DNA from: Clostridiales bacterium
Lineage (GTDB): Bacteria; Bacillota; Clostridia; Oscillospirales; Butyricicoccaceae
Assembly (NCBI GenBank): GCA_004555915.1
Contig: SFJM01000008.1
Location: 118,806-182,805 of the forward strand
DNA: 64,000 nucleotides
Reading direction: 5' to 3'
Shown here: positions 8,833 to 16,983 of the stretch, piece by piece
Layout of the letters: the number at the start of each line of letters is the position of its first letter
Position numbering within the stretch: position 1 is the stretch's first letter
Program-made: the position numbers and the translations under genes
The notes under the pieces: generated by a model
Told to the model about the DNA's origin: nothing
Database searches by the model: none
The model's input: the letters and a program-made list of their open reading frames with translations, nothing else

Positions 8833-8928
8833 TTACTTTTCGCTGCGCGGCTGTTCATCCCCGAAAATCAGATCGTCAATATCCGGCTGTTCCGGACCAA
8901 AATGAGAATAATCCCGAATCTGGGTCAT
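8833..8928 (-). CDS. 31-residue small protein
   Basis: A short frame on the minus strand starts at ATG 8928 with GAGAGGAG upstream and stops at 8833. It begins MTQIRDYSHFGPEQPD and continues with acidic residues (IDDLIFGDEQ). It is hydrophilic with no membrane segment. The good ribosome site and low-complexity-free composition support a real peptide, but the length is minimal. It stands between the HAD gene and trmD in otherwise gene-free DNA (8652-9178). Function unknown. Confidence 0.45.
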   Translation of the reverse strand: MTQIRDYSHFGPEQPDIDDLIFGDEQPRSEK

Positions 8929-9139
8929 AGGTATCACGCTCCTCTCTCTGTATTACTGTGTCCCCAATTTGACACAATATTCTATACTGTATCTTTATGC
9001 AGCAGGCCTGTTTTTGTTTCCTGTTAAAATTTACAGCAATTCCGCAGCGAAGTCAATCGAAATACGGAAACTTTACCAAAGCTGTACAGACATATTGCAT
9101 GGCCTTTGCATAGAGAAAATACGGCGCCACAAGATATGG

Positions 9140-9172
9140 AAAAACCCGCCGGCATAACAATGCCAACGGGTC
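9140..9172 (-). terminator. terminator after trmD
   Basis: On the minus strand ACCCGTTGGCAT pairs with ATGCCGGCGGGT, followed by TTTTTCC. It begins at the trmD stop codon and ends the SRP/ribosome operon. Confidence 0.75.
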
Positions 9173-9178
9173 ATAGGG

Positions 9179-9925
9179 TCAGAAGCGTACAATGCCTTCC
9201 GCTTCCTCGATTTCCTGTAAAAGTTTCCTGTCCCGCTTGTCCTGGGGCTCAAACCGTTCAAACAGGTCCGGACGATCCTTCCGGGTTCGCTCCAGGCTTT
9301 TTTTGCGCCGCCAGGCATCAATGTTGGCATGATGGCCGGACAGCAGAACCTCCGGTACTTCCCGGTCATGCCAGACCGCCGGCTTGGTGTACTGAGGATA
9401 TTCCAGCAGGCCGTTCCAGTGGCTTTCCTCGGTGAAGCAGACCTCCTCTGCCAGCACCCCCGGTACCATGCGGCAGACCGCGTCTGTGACCGCCATAGCG
9501 GGGATTTCACCACCGGTCAGCACAAAATCACCGATGGAGATTTCCTCATCCACACATTCGTCAATAAACCGCTGGTCAATGCCCTCATAATGGCCGCAGA
9601 CAATGACAACGTGCTCCCGTGCCAGCAGTTCCCGTGCCTTTGCCTGACAGAACGGCTTGCCCTGAGCACTCATCAGGACAGTGTGCACGTGCTTTCCCTG
9701 GGTCACATGCTGGTGGCAGCGGTATAACGGGTCCGCCTGCATGACCATGCCCTTGCCGCCGCCATAGGGCGTATCGTCCACACGGTTATGCTTATCTGTG
9801 GTAAAATCCCGGATGTTGGTTGCCTGAATGGTCACCAGACCGGCCTGCTGGGCACGGCCGATGATACTGGTCTGCATGACCGCTTCGATCATTTCCGGGA
9901 ACAGGGTTAAGATATCAAACTTCAT
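9179..9925 (-). CDS. trmD: tRNA (guanine37-N1)-methyltransferase TrmD
   Basis: 248 residues from the ATG at 9925, which starts MKFDILTLFPEM as in other TrmD proteins; a longer reading from 9943 adds six residues without support. TrmD uses S-adenosylmethionine to methylate G37 of tRNAs, preventing frameshifts. Seen here: YGGGKGMVM and VCGHYEGIDQRF followed by EISIGDFVLTGGE, the trefoil-knot methyl-donor site. The start overlaps the rimM stop by 11 bases, giving the usual rimM-trmD coupling. Last gene of the ylxM operon. Confidence 0.95.
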   Translation of the reverse strand: MKFDILTLFPEMIEAVMQTSIIGRAQQAGLVTIQATNIRDFTTDKHNRVDDTPYGGGKGMVMQADPLYRCHQHVTQGKHVHTVLMSAQGKPFCQAKARELLAREHVVIVCGHYEGIDQRFIDECVDEEISIGDFVLTGGEIPAMAVTDAVCRMVPGVLAEEVCFTEESHWNGLLEYPQYTKPAVWHDREVPEVLLSGHHANIDAWRRKKSLERTRKDRPDLFERFEPQDKRDRKLLQEIEEAEGIVRF

Positions 9926-10421
9926 CGCTGAGCAGTCCCTCAATGGTACGCACGGTTACCTTGCCGTTTTCCAGATCCACGTTTTCGACAAACGGCATGC
10001 CCGGAATCATATGCTGGGTTTTGCCGTCCTGAATGATATACAGGTCACCGGCAGGGCCATCGGAAATTTCCTTTACCACGCCGATTTCCCGTCCAACCCG
10101 TTCGTCATATACCGGCAGGCCAATGACATCCTGAATGAAGAATGCGCCTTCCTCCAGTTCCACATCGTCGCGATCCATATATAAGGTCATGCCGCGCAGT
10201 GCCTGTGCCTGTTCCACCGTGTCCACGCCTTCCAGATGCATCAGCACACAGCCCTTGTGTACCTTTGCATGGGTGACCGTGACAGGGGAGTGGTCCTTGC
10301 GGTATAAGGTTTCAAATTCCGCCAGAAAATCCGGAGAATCACACCAGGGCTGTACCTTGATATCACCGCGAATGCCATGGGTGTTGACCACCTTACCGAT
10401 TTCAAGATATTGTTTTTTCAT
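9915..10421 (-). CDS. rimM: ribosome maturation factor RimM
   Basis: 168 residues with ribosome site GGAGGA. RimM assists assembly of the 30S head around S19. The N-terminal RimM barrel is visible (LEIGKVVNTHGIRGDIKVQ, residues 5-24). A PRC-barrel-type second domain starts near residue 95 (FFIQDVIGLPVYD, GDLYIIQDG, MIPGMPFVENVD). Length is standard. It lies between khpA and trmD, with a terminator-like hairpin upstream at 10451-10479 that may lower its expression relative to rpsP. Confidence 0.95.
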   Translation of the reverse strand: MKKQYLEIGKVVNTHGIRGDIKVQPWCDSPDFLAEFETLYRKDHSPVTVTHAKVHKGCVLMHLEGVDTVEQAQALRGMTLYMDRDDVELEEGAFFIQDVIGLPVYDERVGREIGVVKEISDGPAGDLYIIQDGKTQHMIPGMPFVENVDLENGKVTVRTIEGLLSDEV

Positions 10422-10450
10422 AAAAATCCTCCACGGGAGATTGATACTAG

Positions 10451-10479
10451 AAAAAAAGAGCCGCTGTGCGGCTCTTGAA
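10451..10479 (-). terminator. intra-operon terminator between khpA and rimM
   Basis: On the minus strand AAGAGCCGC pairs with GCGGCTCTT and runs into seven T residues. It lies between khpA and rimM, so it could act as an attenuator within the operon. Confidence 0.75.
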
Positions 10480-10484
10480 AAGAC

Positions 10485-10715
10485 TCAGTCGACAATTTCG
10501 ACAGATACCTTTTTATTTTGACGATTTCCGGCCGCCTTCATCAAGGTACGAATTTCCTTCGCGATGCGACCATGACGGCCGATGACCTTACCCATATCAT
10601 CCGGAGCAACACGGAGTTCAAAAATGATCTCCTCGCCCTGCTGGGTTTCGGTAACACTGACTGCGTCCGGGTCGTTGACAAGGTTCTTTGCGATGTAGGT
10701 CAAAAGTTCTTTCAT
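10485..10715 (-). CDS. khpA: KH-domain RNA-binding protein KhpA
   Basis: 76 residues with ribosome site GAGG. A single type II KH domain with the GRHGR form of the GxxG RNA-contact loop (residues 46-50) in VIGRHGRIAKEIRTLMKAA. KhpA is a small RNA chaperone that in other Firmicutes pairs with KhpB/Jag. Its position directly after rpsP is the usual one. Confidence 0.93.
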   Translation of the reverse strand: MKELLTYIAKNLVNDPDAVSVTETQQGEEIIFELRVAPDDMGKVIGRHGRIAKEIRTLMKAAGNRQNKKVSVEIVD

Positions 10716-10734
10716 CTAAAACAACCTCACTTGA

Positions 10735-10974
10735 TTACAGTACGCCGGTTTTCTTCAGCAGTGCACGAACAGTATCGGTCGGCTGTGCGCCATTCTTGAT
10801 CCACTGCTGTGCGCGCTCGCTATCAATCTTGATTTCAGCCGGATCGGTCAGCGGGTTGTAGGTGCCGATTTCCTCGATGAAACGACCATCGCGCGGGAAA
10901 CGGGAATCAGCGACAACGATGCGGTAGAAAGGAGCCTTCTTAGCACCCAGTCTGCGAAGTCTAATTTTTACCAT
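10735..10974 (-). CDS. rpsP: 30S ribosomal protein S16
   Basis: 79 residues from ATG 10974, 6 bases after AGGAGGTG; an upstream GTG at 10983 overlaps the ribosome site. MVKIRLRRLGAKKAPFYRIV is the standard S16 start, followed by GTYNPL and IKNGAQPTDTV. Essential for 30S assembly. Third gene of the ylxM operon. Confidence 0.97.
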   Translation of the reverse strand: MVKIRLRRLGAKKAPFYRIVVADSRFPRDGRFIEEIGTYNPLTDPAEIKIDSERAQQWIKNGAQPTDTVRALLKKTGVL

Positions 10975-11029
10975 GGTTTTCACCTCCTGTGAATTGATTA
11001 TTGTAAATTTCTTTACACGAGATTAAATA

Positions 11030-12418
11030 TTAAAACGGGAAACGGAATCCGCCGCCGCGTTTGCCTAAGTTGCCAAGGCCAGGGAAGTTCATGCCACCCA
11101 TGCCTTTTTTCTTGCCGCGTTTGGACATGTTGTTAAACTGCTTTGTCATCTTCTGCATCATGTCAAACTGCTTGAGCAGACGATTGACATCTTCTACCTT
11201 GAGTCCACAGCCTGCGGCAATGCGTTTTTTGCGGCTGAAATTGATGATGGACGGATTGTCACGTTCCTTCGGTGTCATCGAATTGATAATTGCCTTGGTG
11301 TGACCTACAGCCTTGGTATCTACCTGTGCGCCGGAAAGGGCACTGGCATCCATACCCGGAATCATTTTGAGCATGCTCTGCATTTTTTCCGGATCTTCAA
11401 ACTGTTCCAGCTGGTCAGCGAAATCTGCCAGCGTCAGGCGATTGGCGCGAACCTTCTTTTCCAGCTCAGCAGCTTTTTTGGCATCGTAATTTTCCTGTGC
11501 CTTTTCAATCAGCGTGAGCATATCGCCCATGCCGAGGATACGGGAAGCCATACGATCCGGATGGAACGGTTCAATATCCGCCAGCTTTTCGCCGGTACCG
11601 ATGAATTTAATCGGCTTGCCGGTGACAGCTTTGGTAGACAGTGCCGCGCCGCCGCGGGCATCGCCATCCATCTTTGCCATCAGGATACCATCAATGCCAA
11701 GGGCATCATCAAAGGCTTTTGCCACATTGACTGCGTCCTGACCGGTCATGGCATCCACAACCAGCATGATTTCAGAGGGCTTAACCTCAGCCTTGATGTT
11801 TTTCAGCTCGTCCATCAGGGCTTCGTCGATATGCAGACGGCCTGCGGTATCCAGAAGTACCAGATCATACGCATTTTTCTTTGCGTAATCCACACCGGCC
11901 TTTGCAATTTCTACCGGGTCACCCTGACCCATTTCAAATACCGGGATATCCAGCTTTCCACCCACAACCTTTAACTGGTCAATTGCTGCCGGACGATAAA
12001 CGTCACAGGCAACCAGAAGCGGTCTGCGCTGCTGCTGTTTTTTCAGCAGTCCGGCAAGCTTGGCACCATTGGTGGTTTTACCGGCACCCTGCAGGCCAAC
12101 CATCATGACAACGGTAGGCGGGTTGGGGGAGATGTTGATTTTCGCATTGGAGCCGCCCATCAGCTTGGTCAGCTCTTCGTTGACAATTTTAATCACCTGC
12201 TGAGCAGGGGAAAGGCTTTCAAGAATCTCTGCGCCGGTTGCGCGCTCGGTCACGGTTTTGGTAAAATCCTTAACAACCTTGAAGTTGACGTCCGCTTCCA
12301 GCAAAGCCAGCTTGATTTCACGCATCGCGCTCTTGACATCAGCTTCACTCAAACGTCCGCGGCTTTTGAGCTTCTTAAAGGCAGAAGTGATTTTTTCGGA
12401 AAGTCCCTCAAATGCCAT
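11030..12418 (-). CDS. ffh: signal recognition particle GTPase Ffh
   Basis: 462 residues with ribosome site AAGGAG. Binds 4.5S/6S-type SRP RNA and signal peptides and delivers ribosomes to FtsY. N domain first, then the G domain with GLQGAGKTT (about 105-113), DTAGR and TKMDGDARGG. The M domain (about 300-430) includes the RNA-binding SMTPKERDNP region. It ends in a Met/Gly/Lys-rich tail (KKGMGGMNFPG). It follows ylxM by 9 bases. Confidence 0.97.
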   Translation of the reverse strand: MAFEGLSEKITSAFKKLKSRGRLSEADVKSAMREIKLALLEADVNFKVVKDFTKTVTERATGAEILESLSPAQQVIKIVNEELTKLMGGSNAKINISPNPPTVVMMVGLQGAGKTTNGAKLAGLLKKQQQRRPLLVACDVYRPAAIDQLKVVGGKLDIPVFEMGQGDPVEIAKAGVDYAKKNAYDLVLLDTAGRLHIDEALMDELKNIKAEVKPSEIMLVVDAMTGQDAVNVAKAFDDALGIDGILMAKMDGDARGGAALSTKAVTGKPIKFIGTGEKLADIEPFHPDRMASRILGMGDMLTLIEKAQENYDAKKAAELEKKVRANRLTLADFADQLEQFEDPEKMQSMLKMIPGMDASALSGAQVDTKAVGHTKAIINSMTPKERDNPSIINFSRKKRIAAGCGLKVEDVNRLLKQFDMMQKMTKQFNNMSKRGKKKGMGGMNFPGLGNLGKRGGGFRFPF

Positions 12419-12427
12419 GATTTCTCC

Positions 12428-12793
12428 TTACTCCGACAGCTGTTTGGCGATATGAAAGGCTTCATCGCACAGGGCTGTAATTTTCGAATCATGATAACGC
12501 ACATTGTTGATACCGCGCATTTCCCACACAATATCTGCCAGCTTTTCCAGATTGGCCTGTGTCTGACCGTATTTTGCGACCAGACCGAGTTTTTCCTCTG
12601 TGGAACGCAGTGCATGCTCGGCACGCATAATGCCATCCCGCACACCCTGACGTGTAATGCCCATATGCTCGGAAATTTCTGCCAGCGATAAATCGTCGTT
12701 GTAGTACAGATCGAACAGCTCTTTCTGCTTTTCTGTGAGAAGCTCACCATAAAAGTCATAGAGCATGCACATTTCAAACGGCTTGTTCTTCAT
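12428..12793 (-). CDS. ylxM: YlxM-family helix-turn-helix protein
   Basis: 121 residues with ribosome site CGGAGGTG. The family is a sigma-region-4-like helix-turn-helix protein encoded directly before ffh in Firmicutes and linked to SRP function. Seen: KQKELFDLYYNDDLSLAEISEHMGITRQGVRDGI (in two parts, residues 22-55), a typical sigma-4 fold. It heads the operon, with a consensus promoter at 12870-12898 and a repeat-rich leader at 12819-12860. Confidence 0.92.
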   Translation of the reverse strand: MKNKPFEMCMLYDFYGELLTEKQKELFDLYYNDDLSLAEISEHMGITRQGVRDGIMRAEHALRSTEEKLGLVAKYGQTQANLEKLADIVWEMRGINNVRYHDSKITALCDEAFHIAKQLSE

Positions 12794-12818
12794 AGTACAC
12801 CTCCGGCGACGTGCAGGC

Positions 12819-12860
12819 TTGTAAAGGCTTTTCCCTTTGTAAAGGCAATCTCCTTTACAA
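12819..12860 (-). promoter_or_regulatory. repeat-rich 5' leader of ylxM
   Basis: On the plus strand TTGTAAAGGC occurs at 12819-12828 and 12837-12846, and the inverted copy CCTTTACAA at 12852-12860. The block lies between the promoter and the ylxM ribosome site. It can form alternative hairpins or bind a protein. Confidence 0.45.
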
Positions 12861-12869
12861 CACTTCGCT

Positions 12870-12898
12870 ATTTTACCTCCGCGTCACTTTTTTGTCAA
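12870..12898 (-). promoter_or_regulatory. promoter of the ylxM-ffh-rpsP-khpA-rimM-trmD operon
   Basis: Perfect TTGACA, 17-base spacer and TAAAAT on the minus strand. It lies within the last codons of the VanZ gene, so the two transcription units are stacked. Confidence 0.8.
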
Positions 12899-13403
12899 GA
12901 GATTTTCGAAGGATTTTTCTGATTTTTTTGAAAATCAGCGCTGCAAGGTCAATGGCTGCCAGAATCAGGGTGACAGACATGGTGCCGAGGACGTTTAAAA
13001 TCAGGTCATCAATGTCGCAGGAGCCAAGCCCGGTGAAATACTGGGTCAGTTCAATGGCAGCACTGAGGGCAAAGCCTACACAGAAGGTAAAGCCGAGGCT
13101 GAGATCCCTGCGCAGCAATGGCACCAGAATGCCGATGGGCATAAAGGCAAGAATATTACCGGCAAGGTTGCGGAAGGCCACCACGTTGGATACACGGCCG
13201 GAGAACATGTAAAACCGGATGGTCTGGAAGGGCACCAGATTGACACGGGTGTATGCCAGCTCATCCTGATCGTTTAAGATATCCAGAATGGTGTTAAAAT
13301 CAAATTTAAACAGAATTACCCGGAGCAGCAGAAGAAGATAGGCAATCAGGCAGATCCACAAAAAGACAGTAATTGCCGGGGAACGCCGTTTTTTTCTTGC
13401 CAA
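12873..13403 (-). CDS. VanZ-family membrane protein
   Basis: 176 residues from a TTG start at 13403, chosen because AAGAGGTG lies 7 bases upstream and the frame begins LARKKRRSPA just before the first membrane helix. The longer ATG readings (to 13604) would cover the divergent promoter region. Four hydrophobic segments and the VanZ signature NLVPFQTIR, NLAGNILAFMPIGILVPLL and AAIELTQYF with a late DIDDLILN are present. The VanZ family is linked to low-level glycopeptide tolerance in one case; most members are of unknown role. Confidence 0.85.
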   Translation of the reverse strand: MARKKRRSPAITVFLWICLIAYLLLLLRVILFKFDFNTILDILNDQDELAYTRVNLVPFQTIRFYMFSGRVSNVVAFRNLAGNILAFMPIGILVPLLRRDLSLGFTFCVGFALSAAIELTQYFTGLGSCDIDDLILNVLGTMSVTLILAAIDLAALIFKKIRKILRKSLDKKVTRR

Positions 13404-13509
13404 TACGGGACACCTCTTTTCAGCAGTTGATTGAACTATCATCATATCACGGAACTGCCGCAAATGCAATGTGAAAGCGGTAAAAGGCAAAAAATCGACA
13501 GTAGAATGG

Positions 13510-13538
13510 TAGACGAATGGCGAAAACAGCGATATAAT
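13510..13538 (+). promoter_or_regulatory. promoter of the yfmF-yfmH-lgt-folD operon
   Basis: TAGACG and perfect TATAAT with a 17-base spacer, about 60 bases upstream of the chosen yfmF start. It excludes the longer in-frame start at 13431. Confidence 0.6.
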
Positions 13539-13598
13539 AGCAGCATGCGAATCAATGGCGTGACAAACGCTGTTTCGGTTACAATGGAGAAAATAACT

Positions 13599-14870
13599 AT
13601 GCACAAAACAAAACGAATGAAACTCAGGAACGGGATCGGGCTGACCTGTGTGACAACAAACCAGTCCAGGACATCCTGCCTCAGCGCCATGCTGGCTTTG
13701 CCGCTGGGAGCGGAGGGACGGAGCCTGTCAGCACTGCTGCCCTATGTGCTGCGCAGCAGCTGTCGGGATTATCCTGGTCAGCAGGCCGTGGCAGCGCAAT
13801 TGGATGAGCTGTATGGCGCACGGGTAGAGCCAGTGGTCCGCAAGCGCGGAGAAGCCCAGCTGATTGGCTTTGTGGCAGATGTGATGGATGAACGGTATGC
13901 CATGCAGGGAGAAGGCTTATTTGCCGATACAGCAAAGCTGCTGGCTTCTTTGCTGCTGCATCCGGCAGGTTTTACCAAAGAGGTTGTGGATCGGGAAGCA
14001 TCCCAGCTTTGTGCCAAGATTGCTGCACAGGCGGATGACAAAACCACCTGGGCCATCCGCCGCATGTACCAGCATATGTGTGACGGAGAGGCCTACAGCC
14101 TTTCCGAGCTGGGTGATATGGATGCAGTAAAATGCATCACGCCGGAGCAGCTGACGGAACACTACCATCATGTCATGCGCACCGCGCCGCTGGAGCTGTT
14201 TTACTGCGGCTCTCTGGAACCGGAAGAAGCGGCACGCCAGCTGGAGCAGGCAATGGAGGCGTATACACCGCCGGCGGAGCCGGTACGGCCAACCTTTGAC
14301 GCACCCAGAGCACCGCTGCATGAAGGCATCCGTGAGGTGACAGAGGAAGAACCGGTGGTACAGGGCAAGCTGACCATCGGGCTGCGCTCCGGCATCACGG
14401 TATTTGATGATGACTATCCGGCGATGGTGGTATTCAATGCCTGCTTTGGCGGCAATACAGCATCCCGCCTGTTCCGTACGGTACGGGAACAGCTGAGCCT
14501 TTGCTATTATGCAACGTCGATGACCGAAAAGACAAAGGGGGTCATTGCGGTAGCTTCCGGTATTGAAACCGACAGCGAACCCCAGGCAAGAGCGGAAATC
14601 CTGCATCAGCTGGAGGATATCCAGCAGGGCGGCCTGACAGCGGACGAGGTGGAAGCGGCAAAGCGGTCGGTGATGGCATCCCTGCGCACGATATTTGATT
14701 CCCCATTGCAGCTGGAGAATTTTTATCAGACACAGGCAGTTGCCGGCCTGACGGAAACACTGGATGAGCTGATTGAACGTATCGGACAGGTCAGCGTGGC
14801 AGAGGTCACGGCAGCGGCACAGAAGGCTGCACCGGATACCGTCTATTTTCTGAAAGGAGCAGGGGCATGA
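13599..14870 (+). CDS. yfmF: M16-family protein YfmF, inactive-type peptidase homologue
   Basis: 423 residues from ATG 13599, which has ATGGAGAAA upstream and lies downstream of the promoter. It has the M16 peptidase fold (two homologous halves, with SGITVFDDDYPAMVVFNACFGG and an RLFRTVREQLSLCY segment) but no HxxEH zinc site in the first half. Such proteins pair with a catalytic partner. The yfmF/yfmH pair is named for association with EF-P 5-aminopentanol modification in Bacillus; the exact role is unclear. Its stop overlaps the start of yfmH (ATGA). Confidence 0.85.
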   Translation: MHKTKRMKLRNGIGLTCVTTNQSRTSCLSAMLALPLGAEGRSLSALLPYVLRSSCRDYPGQQAVAAQLDELYGARVEPVVRKRGEAQLIGFVADVMDERYAMQGEGLFADTAKLLASLLLHPAGFTKEVVDREASQLCAKIAAQADDKTTWAIRRMYQHMCDGEAYSLSELGDMDAVKCITPEQLTEHYHHVMRTAPLELFYCGSLEPEEAARQLEQAMEAYTPPAEPVRPTFDAPRAPLHEGIREVTEEEPVVQGKLTIGLRSGITVFDDDYPAMVVFNACFGGNTASRLFRTVREQLSLCYYATSMTEKTKGVIAVASGIETDSEPQARAEILHQLEDIQQGGLTADEVEAAKRSVMASLRTIFDSPLQLENFYQTQAVAGLTETLDELIERIGQVSVAEVTAAAQKAAPDTVYFLKGAGA

Positions 14871-16138
14871 CAACCATTTCCTATCCGCATTTAGATGAAT
14901 GCATCCAGACAACCGTGCTGGACAATGGCCTGCGGATTTACTGTGTCCCGCGGACGGACAGCGCCAAGACCTTTGCCATGCTGGCAGCAGACTTTGGCTC
15001 TATTGACTGCAGCTTTACGCTGGATGGACAGAAGTATGATGTGACACCGGGCATTGCCCATTTTCTGGAGCACAAAATGTTCGAGGAAGAGGATGGCAAT
15101 GCGTTGCAGAAGTTTACGGCTTTGGGGGCACAGCCCAATGCCTTCACCAGCCATACCATGACTGCCTATCATTTTACCTGTACCAGCCGGTTTTATGACT
15201 GTCTGGAAATCCTGCTGCGGTTTGTGACAACGCCTTATTTTACCGATGAAAATGTGGCAAAGGAAAAGGGCATCATCGGGCAGGAAATCGGTATGCTGGA
15301 TGACCGGCCCAGCTGGCAGGCCTATGTGGGCGTGCTGGAGGGCTTATATGCCGTCCATCCGGTGCGGATTTCCGTGGCAGGCAGCAAGCAGACCATTGCA
15401 CCGATTGACCCGGAGGTATTACAGGTATGCCATCGCGGCTTTTATTCACCGGCCAATCTGGTATTGATTGTCTGCGGACAGTATGAATTTGACCGGGTTG
15501 TGGAGCTGGCAAAGCGCATCACGCCGAAGGAATCCGCCCGCATCGCGGCACGGGATTATGGGCAGGAGCCGGAGCAGGCGGCAGTACCGTATATTGAAAA
15601 GCATATGGCAGTATCCCGTCCGCTGTTCATGCTGGGCTGCAAGGACAGCATCCCGGAGCAGCCCTATCAGGCACAGCTGGCAGGAGAACTGGCAGCGGAC
15701 TGTGTCTGCGGCAAATCCACGGTATTATATGACAGGCTGTATCAGCAGGGGCTGCTTGACCGCACCTTTGACCCGGATTATTTTACGTTTTCCGGTGGTG
15801 CCTGCGCCATTTTCAGCGGGGAAAGTGAGCATCCGCAGGCAGTACGGGAGGCTATTGAAGCGGAACTGCATCGCATCGCGGAAGAAGGGCTGGATGAGGC
15901 CGTATTCCGGCGGGTAAAAAAAGCTGCCTATGGCAAATATATCCGCCGCAGCAATGATGCCAGTGAGGTATGCCGCATGCAGGCAGAAGCCTGCTTCTCC
16001 GGGGCACAGTGCTTTGATTTTGCCGAGGCACTGCGGGAGATGCAGCCAGAGGATGTATTGCAGCACATCCGGCACTGGGCACAGGAGGGAATGACATCTC
16101 TTGCTGTCGTGACACCCAAAAAGGAGGCTGAAGTATGA
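14867..16138 (+). CDS. yfmH: M16-family zinc peptidase YfmH
   Basis: 423 residues. HFLEHKMFEE near residue 64 is the inverted HxxEH zinc motif of M16 metallopeptidases, and a conserved acidic residue lies downstream (ENVAKEKGIIGQEI). Overlaps yfmF by 4 bases and lgt by 4, so the two M16 proteins are probably made in equal amounts and form a heterodimer. Substrate unknown; known of the family in Bacillus is a genetic link to EF-P modification. Confidence 0.88.
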   Translation: MTTISYPHLDECIQTTVLDNGLRIYCVPRTDSAKTFAMLAADFGSIDCSFTLDGQKYDVTPGIAHFLEHKMFEEEDGNALQKFTALGAQPNAFTSHTMTAYHFTCTSRFYDCLEILLRFVTTPYFTDENVAKEKGIIGQEIGMLDDRPSWQAYVGVLEGLYAVHPVRISVAGSKQTIAPIDPEVLQVCHRGFYSPANLVLIVCGQYEFDRVVELAKRITPKESARIAARDYGQEPEQAAVPYIEKHMAVSRPLFMLGCKDSIPEQPYQAQLAGELAADCVCGKSTVLYDRLYQQGLLDRTFDPDYFTFSGGACAIFSGESEHPQAVREAIEAELHRIAEEGLDEAVFRRVKKAAYGKYIRRSNDASEVCRMQAEACFSGAQCFDFAEALREMQPEDVLQHIRHWAQEGMTSLAVVTPKKEAEV

Positions 16139-16983
16139 GCCAGACCGTATCCTTCCCGGGACTGGGACTGGAATTTCATTTTAACAATGTAGCATTTTAT
16201 ATTGCATCCAAGCCGATTTACTGGTATGGTATTCTTATTATGCTCGGTGTCATTCTGGCGGTAGTCTATGCTTCGGCACGGTCCGGACAGTTTGGTATCC
16301 GGCAGGATGATTTATATGATGCGGTATTATTTGCCGTACCCCTTGGCATTGTATGTGCGCGGCTCTATTATGTCATCTTTGAATGGGAGCAATATAAGAA
16401 CAATCTTTTGGAGATTATTGCCATCTGGCATGGCGGACTGGCAATTTACGGCGGTATCATCGGCGGTATCATTGTTATTGTCGTTTTATGCAGGGTCAAA
16501 AAGATTTATGTAATGGACATGCTGGATTTGTTTGCCGGCGCCGTACCCATTGGCCAGATTCTGGGACGCTGGGGCAATTTCTTTAATTGCGAGGCATATG
16601 GCAGCGCCACCACATTGCCATGGCGAATGGTGATTGGCAAAACCCTGGAAGAAGCCGGAGCTATCGGCAATCATCCGACCTTTTTCTATGAGTCGGCATG
16701 GAATCTGATTGGTTTCATCATCCTGTATTTCAGTTCAAAGAAGCGGAAATACCGTGGTGAAATTCTGCTGCTCTATCTGGGCTGGTACGGACTGGGACGG
16801 TTCTTCATTGAAGGCCTGCGCACAGACAGCCTGTACCTGTGGGGGACAGGAATCCGGGTTTCCCAGGTGGTGGCGTTAATTTGTATCATTATTGGACTGG
16901 GAGGCTTCCTGCTCAACCGGAAAATGCCGTTTTTACAGGAAATCAACCGGGCTGACAGCGATAATAAGGAGGAAACAACATGA
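16135..16983 (+). CDS. lgt: prolipoprotein diacylglyceryl transferase
   Basis: 282 residues with ribosome site AAAGGAGG, overlapping yfmH by 4 bases. Integral membrane enzyme that transfers diacylglycerol from phosphatidylglycerol to the lipobox cysteine of preprolipoproteins. Seen: several membrane helices, HGGLAIYGGIIGG with the essential histidine (about 101) and the Lgt signature GRWGNFFNCEAYG at about 145. Ends overlapping folD. Confidence 0.95.
   Translation: MSQTVSFPGLGLEFHFNNVAFYIASKPIYWYGILIMLGVILAVVYASARSGQFGIRQDDLYDAVLFAVPLGIVCARLYYVIFEWEQYKNNLLEIIAIWHGGLAIYGGIIGGIIVIVVLCRVKKIYVMDMLDLFAGAVPIGQILGRWGNFFNCEAYGSATTLPWRMVIGKTLEEAGAIGNHPTFFYESAWNLIGFIILYFSSKKRKYRGEILLLYLGWYGLGRFFIEGLRTDSLYLWGTGIRVSQVVALICIIIGLGGFLLNRKMPFLQEINRADSDNKEETT

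Noticed and set aside
8809..9027. 72-residue plus-strand frame
   Set aside because: No ribosome site and antisense to the better-supported 31-residue ORF.
13431..13598. N-terminal extension of yfmF
   Set aside because: The promoter at 13510-13538 lies inside it and ATG 13599 has the ribosome site.
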